This document shows, piece by piece, positions 53,701 to 62,634 of a stretch of 62,634 nt of DNA. A model generated the notes under the pieces. That model was not told the DNA's origin. It made no database searches and saw only the letters and a program-made list of their open reading frames with translations. The DNA is from Triparma columacea (Eukaryota > Sar > Bolidophyceae > Parmales > Triparmaceae): the NCBI GenBank assembly GCA_030267965.1, contig BRYA01000358.1, forward strand, positions 1 to 62,634, read 5' to 3'. Made by a program: the position numbers and the translations under genes. Position 1 is the stretch's first letter, and the number at the start of each line of letters is the position of its first letter.

Positions 53701-53798
53701 GGAAAGGGGAAGGAGGGGAGGGGGGACACGGAGGGGACGAACCGGGGGGGAGCACGAAGCTCATATCGAAGAAGAAAATCATACAGATTGAGCTCTAA
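50618..53798 (+). CDS. EGF-repeat, IPT/TIG and Calx-beta type I membrane protein
   Basis: Exons 50618-51003 and 51083-53798 give 1,033 residues from the ATG at 50618; a later ATG (50684) would give a more typical signal peptide. A hydrophobic signal (RFVVIALSFLLLSLLPHVSA) precedes an extracellular part. In order it has a very cysteine-rich box (CSICRCQTCHNCGC...), an IPT/TIG-like fold (VNELSPSNGIGGGNTTIQVLG), about five EGF-like units (CRCPQGMYGSTC, CDCRQGYYGPQC, CACEAGWRGSAC, CACEEGWGGEFC) and a Calx-beta domain (FDRATYFTSESLGTVKFNV, TPGKDY). A transmembrane helix (AAIILPILMIFVGGGGILWL) and a Gly-rich cytoplasmic tail follow. A cell-surface adhesion or receptor role is inferred. Confidence 0.8.
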
Positions 53799-54217
53799 GT
53801 ATGGGCAGCTGAAGTGTCAAGACATTTTACATTTTTTTGGGTTTTTTGGTAAATTTTAAATTCATATTTTTGAGCCTATGATATGATATTATAGATCATG
53901 TAATAACAATAACCGATTTATTATTTGATACAACTCATTTAGAAAACCCAATAAAAATTGAAATAAATTTCATCTTCGATAAATCTATTTTATTCAAATG
54001 ACATTTTGAAAATTAAATTCTGATTAAAATCTATATTAAATGAAAATCAATGCAATTCCTTTTGTATTTACCAATATATAAATTTGTCTATACTTTAAAT
54101 GATTCATAAAGACCTTTCATCAAGATATAATATATTTGTGATGATTTAAAAAATATGTTGATAAAATGATCATTTCTAGCTTCGTTAAATGGTGTGAATT
54201 TTTTTATTTTATTTTAA
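53799..54217. other. AT-rich intergenic block
   Basis: About 420 bp of very AT-rich sequence, starting just after one stop and ending at the next ATG. It is compositionally unlike the GC-rich surroundings. No gene, tRNA or clear repeat was seen. Confidence 0.7.
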
Positions 54218-55133
54218 ATGGCGTTTTCTGTCTCCGCAAGAGCAGCTTTGATGACGGGGGCTGCAAATGGGATATCTGCAGCTGTAGCAGAGCAGATGCT
54301 AAAAAAGGGTTTGTCTTCCTTGGTCGCCATGGACCTTAACCCAAAAATCGTCGAGGTTGCCGAGGTTTGGCAGAGCAAATATCCAAACACCCACATCATT
54401 CCGGTGGTTGGAGATGTAACGGACGCAAAGGTGAGGTAGTTGAAGTGGGTCGTTGTCTTCAATGTATACGTTCGGGAAGCGCTGACATCAAATAACGCCC
54501 CCCCCCCCCAGGCGATGAAGGAGGCATTCTCTACCCCACTTGCGCAGCCCCTCTCGATAATTGGCAATTGTGCTGGTATTGGTGGCATGGATTGGGAGAA
54601 GACACTAGCTGTTGATCTCAATGCTGTAATAATGGGAACGAGGTGAGACGAGACGGAGCAAAGCGACGAGAAAAAAACCAAGCGCTCACTACACTAAGCA
54701 TCCTTCCAGCCTCGGCCTAGAGCGGATGAAGGCTGAAAAGTCCGATGGCGTTATAGTTAACATAAGTTCCATGGCAGGGCTTGCTCCAATGGCATTTGAT
54801 CCTGCGTACACTGCGGCGAAGCATGGTGTTGTAGGTTACTCCCGCTGCTTCCAGCATCTCGCTGCTAAGCGTGGGATCCGCGTGAACTGCCTTTGTCCCG
54901 CTTTCGTGGACACGCCCCTTGTCCAGGGTTTGCTAAACGACCCGAAACTAGGGGCTGCGGGAAAGCAGGCAATCGATACTCTCGGAGGAATGATTCCAAT
55001 GAAGATTGTTAGCGGCGCTTTCATGGATCTCATAGAGAATCAGGAACACAACGGCTCTGTCCTCACCGTCACCAACCAGGGCGGGGTGATGCCCATGAAG
55101 TTTCCCTTCGACCCGCCCCCATTCAAAAAATAA
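54218..55133 (+). CDS. Short-chain dehydrogenase, 15-PGDH-like
   Basis: Exons 54218-54430, 54512-54642 and 54710-55133 give 255 residues. Landmarks are TGAANGISAAVAE (cofactor Gly-rich loop), VVGDVTD, NCAGIGG (NAG-type motif), NISSMAG with the catalytic Ser, and YTAAKHGVVGYSR with the catalytic YxxxK. CPAFVDTPL follows. The pattern resembles 15-hydroxyprostaglandin dehydrogenase-type NAD enzymes that oxidise hydroxy fatty acids or steroids; the substrate is inferred only. It is complete and cytosolic by appearance. The stop lies 51 bp from the end of the convergent GlnRS gene. The second intron opens with an introner-type GTGAGACGAGACGGAGCAAA. Confidence 0.85.
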
Positions 55134-55184
55134 AATAAAATAAAGAACCCTCTCACCACCTTTTTAGAAAAGAACGCTTACTTT

Positions 55185-57943
55185 TCAGCCCACTTTACCG
55201 TCCACAACAGCACTCTTGATGGCCAACCCACCTAGCTCTAGCAATTTGCCCTCAAAGTTTACGATACCATCAGAGTCCGTCTTGAGCTCCTTTATGAACC
55301 GTTCGAAGGCCTTGACCGCGCCCTTTGACTTCATCGTTTCATCGTACTCCATGTCCACACCTTGGAAAGAGAGGTGGCTGCCCAGAGCTGCGCCCTCAGG
55401 AGGGGAAAGGAGCTCCCCGAATGAGCCATCCTGCAATGAATGAGCAAAGTGAGAAATGAGCGATGGGCGATGAGCGTTATATTGTACTGGCCGTGTTCAT
55501 ATTGCACCCCGTCTCACTGACCTCTTTACTAACTCCCAACAGCATCCCATTTGATTCGGTCCCGACAACTCTCGACACCTTCAAGTTCGAACAAAATAGC
55601 ACGCCAACTCCCACAAGGGACGACGGCGAATGGTGACCAGCCAATCCTGCCACAATCGTCCTCGGCTTGTCCTCCCCGCAATCCACCTTTGTAACAAGCA
55701 ATTTTTCGGACTCTGGGTGAGGTTCGGCCGCGATAATCCTACCCGTAGTAATCCTCACCCTCGCAAAATCTGGGGCGACCTCCCCCCCACCTTTCGACCC
55801 CCCCGCATTATTCCCTCTCCTCCTCTCGCCACTGCCACCCCCTTTCTTCTCCCCCCCCCCCCCCGCGCTCCACGCATCCTTGAGGGTAACGACGCGGTTG
55901 AAGATAAGCTTGTCGGACTTGCTATCCTTATCAAGGGCGTAGTAGCCCAGTCTCTCGAACTGAAAGTGGAGGGAAGACGAGTCCTTGGACGCAGCCAGGT
56001 GGGCAGAACACGTCGATAGGATCGAGGGCTCGCAAACAGCGCCGGATAGAATTTTTATCGAATCAGGGTTGACGTCGTCTAAAATGTCGTCTGTAACAGA
56101 GCCCGGGCTCTCAGTGTTGAAGAGTCGGTCATACTGCATGATTGTGCACGTGGTGGAAGTTGGGGCGTCGACCCAGTGTATTATTCCCTGAGGGCGACGA
56201 GCGAAACGAGTTGAGAAGAAAGTTAGGAGGGAAGCATCTCCCTTTCCGCGGCTCGCCTCACCTTCACACGCTTCTGTCCTTCCGGTGTAACACCCCCGAA
56301 CGTCTCGGGATCGTAATTGCAGATGAGCTCCGTTGGGTTCCCGTCCCCGTCTCTCACGACATCTTTCACAGTAATCACGTAAGCGTTTCGAAGTCGAGCA
56401 GACTGGGCGGTCGTCAGTCGGTTAAATCCCTTAGGGAGGGAGGAAGCCTTGCCCTCAGGGCCGTCGGCGTCGAAGAAATCGGTGCGCTCTATATATAGTG
56501 AGGAGGAGAACGGGACGGAACGGTCACCGAATGACGGGTCTTTCGGGTGCATCGGGATGGAGATTGAGGTGTGGGAGGGGGGAGGGCCCGTCAAGGTCAC
56601 CTTCAAGGGAGACGTCACGACGAATCCTCTAGGCGCCGTCTTGTCCATGTCTTCCCTCGCGACGTTCTCGAGGTCCCCGAAGTCGACGATGGAATCCACT
56701 TTGGAAACACCGATGCGTGAAACGAAGGTTTTGAGCGTGGAGGGTGTGAAGCCACGGCGGCGTACCCCAGAAAGGGTAGGGAGGCGAGGGTCGTCCCAAC
56801 CGTCGACAGTCTTGCTTTCGACGAGACGGATGAGTTTTCGCTTGGAGAGAACAGTGTACTTGAGGTTCAACCGGCTAAACTCCATTTGAGTGGGCGGTGG
56901 GTAGGAAGGGAGGAAGGGAGAGAGCTGGGGAGATTGGGGAAGGGTGGTTGGGAATAGATCAGCCGATGGACAAACATCGAGAAAAGACAAGTATGAAAAC
57001 CATGGCAACCCTTTCAGGGGCTCGCGTCGCTCACAGTACTCACCTTGTCAAGGACCCACTCGTAGAGAGGCCGGTGACCCTCGAACTCCAGCGTACAGAG
57101 CGAATGACTAATTTTTTCTAGCGCATCGACGATGGGATGACTGAAATCATACATCGGGTAGACGTTATGCTGACGGCCAGTGTTTTGGTGTGAGGTTTCG
57201 GTCAGGACCCTATATGCGACGGGATCCCTCATATTAAGATTCGGAGAGGACATATCAATCTTCAGGCGTAAGACCATCGAACCCGTCGGGACTGAGCCCA
57301 ACCTCATTTGTTCGAAAAGTTCGAGGTTTTCAGAGGGGGGCGTATCGCGGAAGGGGGAGGGCACACCTGGCTGGGTAAGCGTCCCTCGCATCTGCCGGAT
57401 GGTCTCCTTATCTGACTTGTCAACATACGCAAGTGATTGTTTGATGAGGAATTTCGCGCAATCTTCGAGGTAATCAAAGTGCTGTGAAGTAGACGTTGTT
57501 GAACCGTCAAAGTACTCTGGGCCAACCAACCACGAGACGTCATCGATAATCGACCTCGCGTATTCCTCAGACTCTTTGATCGGATTCGTATCATCAAAAC
57601 GAACATTCGTCCTCAACGTCCCATCATGTGAATGCTGTCTGTTCAAACCAAAATTGATCAGAATAGACTTAGCGTGCCCGAGGTGCAAGTAACCATTTGG
57701 CTCAGGCGGGAAACGCGTGACCAGGGGAAAGGAGGGGTCTGGTTTCATCGTTTTGGAGATGAAATTCGTCGGAAAGGAGAGTAAGGTGGGTGAATGTGAC
57801 GTCTTTGATGAAGACGAGGATGCAGAGGAGGGTAAAGGAGACTTCTTTGACGAAGACGATGGGGTACATAAGGGATTCACTACATGAACTATCTGGAAAA
57901 ACACCAAGAGCAGGATAAGTACCGCCCAAACGTCCCTCATCAT
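55185..57943 (-). CDS. Glutaminyl-tRNA synthetase with C-terminal EMAPII/Arc1p-like tRNA-binding domain
   Basis: Exons 57943-57044, 56924-56262, 56187-55522 and 55430-55185 join in phase 0 (824 residues). The class I core has the HIGH-type motif PPEPNGYLHLGHAKS and the KMSKS-type VLSKRKLIRLVES; GlnRS hallmarks include EFSRLNLKYTVLSKR, VRRRGFTP and GIIHWVDA. A Gly/Lys linker leads to an OB-fold tRNA-binding domain (about 625-824: ARVRITTGRIIAAEPHPESE, VAGLAGHHSP, GVLFCSNLKVSRV, ESNGMLLG). An N-terminal hydrophobic signal (AVLILLLVFFQIVHVV) and a Ser-rich stretch suggest organelle import; an internal ATG (MKPDPSFP) could give a cytosolic form. The last donor, GTCAGTGAG, is weak. Confidence 0.85.
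56188..56261 (-). repeat. Introner-like intron
   Basis: A 74-nt intron of the GlnRS gene with TCCTAACTTTC near the branch position and AACTCGTTTCGCTCGTCGCC before CTCAG. The 3' end matches the family. Confidence 0.7.
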
Positions 57944-58262
57944 AGAAAATGGTGGGTTTAGGTATTGTCGATGTCGGCGATTCTATGCGAATTCCCTCAA
58001 AAGCCTTGAAAAGATCGATATTTCTTCGCCCCGAGTTTCTCTTTGGTGTATCAACAGCGTAAGACACACGACAAATTCACAAACGACAAGGCTATAAAAA
58101 TAAGCTAGGGGGAAGATTTCCACCTCCTTCATCCCCTCCTCCCTTCCCCTTCTTCCAGCAAGGAAGGATAAACAGTTTTCAGAAGAAAATCTCCTCAATT
58201 AAATCTCCTCGATTACTCAACAAAACACACGAAAGACAAACGCACAACAGCCCCCATCCCAC
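57944..58262. other. Intergenic, no supported gene
   Basis: Upstream of the GlnRS gene and downstream of the CaaX gene. A 37-codon plus-strand frame starting at 57951 (MVGLGIVDVGDSMRIPSKAL...) is present but unsupported. Confidence 0.4.
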
Positions 58263-59822
58263 TTACGCAATCAAACAGTTCCCCCCTCCGACTGTGCCGT
58301 CCTCGCTCTCGATGCTGGTGTTGTTGACATCTTCAACACTCTCATCAGCCTCCTCCCCTCCAACAACGCCTCCGTCCTCGAGCTCGACCTCCTCTGGCTC
58401 GACAGCTTCGGCAGCGCTGAAGCCGACGATGTCGCTATCCTTGTGGAGCTTCTTCCCGGGGGTGCCGTAGGCGCGCTGCTTCTGAGGGCTCTTCTTGACC
58501 TCGTCGCATACCTGCTTGGCCTTCGAGTTCTTGAGGCCGCACTGCTCGGAGCGCATCATGAGGAGGGCCTCGCGGCGGGCGGCGGCGTCCTCCATCTTCT
58601 CTTCGAGGGCTGCGGCGTCAACTTTTGGGCTGGTAGCCTTGGGCGAAATCTTCTTGACAGCGGACTTGAGGACCTTCTCCTTGATGAGTTCGTCACGCTT
58701 GGCGTCGGCGCGTTCGATCTTGACGGTCAGATTCTCCTTGAGAGCCTCGGCCTTGGCCTGCTGGGCGGCGAGGGCCTGCTTCCCCCTTTCGCCTTTGTCC
58801 CTGGTGGTCTGCCCGACGGTCATGACCTTCTCGGTGATCATGTTCTGCTTGGAGTTGATGGCGTTGCTCATTTTGGCGTTGTTGGCCAGCGCGAGCTCTT
58901 GGGCGCGAAGCTCCTCCCCGCTGAGCACCCTCACGTGCTTGACCTTGACGCCCTCGTTGTGTTCAGCGGCACTCAGGATCTTCTTGGCCATGACATTCTC
59001 GTGGTTCGCCGTGGCAACCTCGAGCTTTCTAACGTGTGAGTCAAGCAGCTGAGAAGTTTTCATTGAATTGGCGTGGGTGACAGTCTCCTTGGCGCAAAGA
59101 ACTCTGGAGTTGTGATCAGCGACCTGTGGGAGGAGCGGGAGGAGCAAAGCGGTAATCGAAGGGGGTTAGATGTAAGGAATTAGTCATGGCCCCTGCCCTT
59201 CCCTCTCTTACCTTCTCCACCTTGCACTTCACCATGTTCTCGACCTTCTTTGTAGCAGCGGTAAGCCTGCCGTTGATCTCAACCCTCTTCTCCTCGAGGG
59301 CCTTTTTCATAGTTTCCCCAAGGACGACCTTGTTCTGGTTCACCTTCTCGAACCTGGCATTGTTCTTGGCAACAGGAGCAGACAGGTTCATCTCCCTGAG
59401 CTGGTTCGCGGCGTCCATGCGGTTCTCAATGTCCTCTTTCGTAGGAGAAGGAGACTTCCAACTCTCGAGTCTGGACTTGACGGCAGGCGTAGACGCAGGA
59501 GACATGGTCTGGAGGGGAGAGCGAGAGGGTTGAGTTAGTTTCAGTGAGATTTTGGGGATATTTGAGAAGCTTTGAGGACTAAGACCCCCAATTGACGAAT
59601 CTTAATGGATATATCTATTGATTAAGGGAACACAATGTTACATTAAATATCCCAAACGACCATTTTTTTGTTTGCAAGAAAAAAAGGCCCGCCGAGAGAT
59701 TTTGACTTGTTCCTCTGAAATTCATCCAGATCCAACGAGATAGACACCAAAAATACGACTACATCCTAACTTACCTTCCCATCGATCGAGATATCGAAGC
59801 TGATTGCAGGCTGAATGGACAT
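58263..59822 (-). CDS. Coiled-coil protein with a C-terminal CaaX box
   Basis: Exons 59822-59775, 59508-59212 and 59123-58263 give 401 residues. A short head (SPASTPAVKSRLESWKSPSP) leads into an almost continuous charged helix with a loose periodicity of H/N-xx-V/K units (AANQLREMNL, AKNNARFEKV, VADHNSRVL, TANHENVMAKKIL, AEHNEGVKV). This resembles stathmin-type tubulin-binding helices, but I cannot confirm the family. An acidic tail ends GGGNCLIA-stop, a CaaX box fitting farnesylation, so membrane attachment is inferred. The first exon encodes only 16 residues. Confidence 0.6.
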
Positions 59823-60212
59823 GTTGGGTTTTGAATGAAGCTGAAGTTTGATTCTGGCAAGGCAATCAAAAAGCCAAAATTGAACTGTTAAATTGGTGGG
59901 AGTCGTGGAAGTGAATTTTCTGCTTATCCCTCGGGCAGCTTACGTTCCTTCGCGTTTCCGTCCCTGTCGCTCCTTGAAATCTCCTAACCCGCCCGGATAG
60001 ATTTGAAGCTTGCCCAGCGTCTCTTCCTGCGGTTCACAACTCTCACTTTCCCCTTCTCTTCCCTCCTCCCTGATCCAGACAGCTGAGCTGTTGTTTGCCC
60101 CTCTCTGCGTCATGCTCTCCAGTTTCTTCCTAATTCTCCCCTCTGCTCCCGAATCCTCGAAGCTCAACCCACAACGCCATCCCGACCCCCAACGTATTAC
60201 ATCCCAAGTGCA
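59823..60212. other. Divergent intergenic region
   Basis: Upstream of both the CaaX gene and the PT-repeat gene. The short frames have no ATG at their start. No element was identified. Confidence 0.5.
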
Positions 60213-61175
60213 ATGACGTTTAGAACGGCCCTTGTGGCATCTCTCCTTGTTCTGTCACCCGAACCTGCCGCCGCTTATCCTTCGAGTATGTCTTGCAGCA
60301 AATCCTTAGCTGTTGGCGAGTCTATAATGGGCTCATCTGCCATTTCCGACTCGACAAGAACAGTGACTTTTGAGCGAGGTGGTACTACTGTTGAATGTGG
60401 AGGGGAATATACTCCAGGGGAGACTCTCACCCTCGTCATATCCTCATCTACCAACAGATATTTGTTCGAGGTTGGTGGAGGTGCAGCAATCGACGGTGGA
60501 GATTGCACAAACACGCGGACAGCAAGTAATGGACAGGACGTGGTCATGCCGGCTTCTGGGGATGTCACCGCAAAGGCAGGATGGGCTACTGGCAAAGGTA
60601 GTGTAAAGATCACGGACACCTGTACCTTGAGTGCCGGTGCAGCTGCCACGGATGCTCCAACGGATGCTCCCACGGATGCTCCAACGGTTGCTCCAACGGA
60701 CGCTCCCACGGACGCTCCCACGGACGCTCCAACGGGTGCTCCCACGGACGCTCCAACGGATGCTCCCACTGTCGAAGGGGCCACGAGAGCTCCCTCTGTT
60801 GCCCCCACGTCGTCACCGACAGACGTCACAACGATAGGTACGTCCCCCCCCACCCTGTCGCCCTCGAGTTCCCCGAGCTCTTTTCCAACAATATCCCCTT
60901 CTTTTGCTCCCACACAATCTCCACCAACTGCTCTGCCCACTCAATCTCCAACTGTTCTGCCCACGCAATTTCCGACCTCTTCTCCAACCCTCCTCCCGAC
61001 CTCTTCTCCAACCCTCCTCTCAACCACTTCTCCAACCCTCCTCCCGACCTCTTCTCCAAATTGGAACTACCTATTAGATGAAGGCAACATTGGTGGCGCC
61101 GCGCCCTCTCCCTCGACCACAAGCATTATCTGCTTAAGCTCTGCAATCCTCATCTCCCTCTACGCCCTAATGTGA
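60213..61175 (+). CDS. Secreted or surface protein with PTDA repeats
   Basis: 320 residues, intronless. A signal peptide (MTFRTALVASLLVLSPEPAAA) precedes a cysteine-containing domain of about 120 residues (MSCSKSLAVGE, TVECGGEY, GGDCTNTRT, VKITDTCTL). It resembles reeler/DOMON-like beta-sandwiches, although the assignment is weak. Residues about 148-190 are TDAP repeats, and a Pro/Thr/Ser-rich stalk (PTSSPTLLPTSSPT) follows. The hydrophobic C-terminus (IICLSSAILISLYALM) could be a GPI signal or anchor. PT-repeat stalks are typical of stramenopile surface and wall proteins. Confidence 0.75.
   Translation: MTFRTALVASLLVLSPEPAAAYPSSMSCSKSLAVGESIMGSSAISDSTRTVTFERGGTTVECGGEYTPGETLTLVISSSTNRYLFEVGGGAAIDGGDCTNTRTASNGQDVVMPASGDVTAKAGWATGKGSVKITDTCTLSAGAAATDAPTDAPTDAPTVAPTDAPTDAPTDAPTGAPTDAPTDAPTVEGATRAPSVAPTSSPTDVTTIGTSPPTLSPSSSPSSFPTISPSFAPTQSPPTALPTQSPTVLPTQFPTSSPTLLPTSSPTLLSTTSPTLLPTSSPNWNYLLDEGNIGGAAPSPSTTSIICLSSAILISLYALM
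60645..61060 (+). repeat. Short tandem PTDA / PTSSPTLL coding repeats
   Basis: 12-bp units of the type ACGGATGCTCCA repeat from about 60648 to 60770. Longer units encoding PTSSPTLL lie at about 60970-61060. Confidence 0.85.
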
Positions 61176-61260
61176 CGAAACTAAAAGCAACGAGGAAACC
61201 CTTTCATAGTACTAAACTGCGCTCGTTTAATTTCGTCGATTCTCCCTCCCCCTTCCTTCC

Positions 61261-62634
<1,374 letters not shown>

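Noticed and set aside
60275..60940. A 221-residue minus-strand frame with VGASVGA repeats
   Set aside because: It is the reverse-strand shadow of the PTDA repeats of the surface protein.

Overview
This is a nuclear fragment from a eukaryotic, intron-containing microalga. Genes are dense, on both strands, and most are split by short GT-AG introns (about 65-270 nt) with donors such as GTGAG or GTAAG. Several features suggest a stramenopile (heterokont) phytoplankter, possibly a bolidophyte/Triparma-like or pelagophyte relative: PTDA-repeat surface proteins, BspA-type leucine-rich repeats, giant START-domain membrane proteins, and signal-peptide-plus-Phe leader sequences. The lineage is my inference from gene content; no rRNA or organelle marker is present. 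The coding sequence is GC-rich except for the AT-richer giant gene at the left edge.

Layout. 1-5350 (-): open-ended giant START/transmembrane protein. 6369-7619 (-): small single-pass membrane protein. 8425-12640: three unknowns, two of them with N-terminal signal sequences arranged divergently, and a G-patch protein. 13031-14191 (+): eight-finger C2H2 protein. 14632-15763 (-): short-chain dehydrogenase. 16194-19152 (+): ULP1/SENP-type SUMO protease. 19268-20203 (-): BspA-like LRR protein. 20996-24719 (-): KNL1/Spc7-like kinetochore protein. 25271-26602 (+): putative DOG1-like regulator. 26691-28040 (-): GCK-domain protein. 28203-36621 (-): 2,596-residue WW/coiled-coil/armadillo protein. 37859-40985 (+): orphan. 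41724-42989 (+): Sec7-PH ARF-GEF. 43059-45698 (-): FHA-WDR70. 45849-48300 (-): METTL9 fused to a second methyltransferase. 48514-50223 (+): LRR-2OG oxygenase. 50618-53798 (+): EGF/Calx-beta receptor-like protein. 54218-55133 (+): 15-PGDH-like SDR. 55185-57943 (-): glutaminyl-tRNA synthetase with an EMAPII-like tail. 58263-59822 (-): coiled-coil protein ending in a CaaX box. 60213-61175 (+): PT-repeat surface protein. 61261-62607 (-): C-terminal half of MCM5.

The most striking signal is not a gene. Many introns, in unrelated genes, share sequence: a core near TATAAA-ATCT, a branch-point block CACTAACGCAACCCT, and a 3' end resembling ACTCGCTTCGCTCGTCGCAG. This looks like a family of introner-like elements that carry their own splice signals. 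A separate dispersed element of about 105 bp occurs twice, in opposite orientations, 22 kb apart.

Several genes show unusual fusions: FHA-WDR70, METTL9 plus a second methyltransferase, GlnRS-EMAPII, and LRR-2OG oxygenase. Splice models were built by hand from reading frame, GT/AG sites and family similarity; none has transcript support here. The window contains no operons, CRISPR arrays or recognisable tRNA/rRNA genes.
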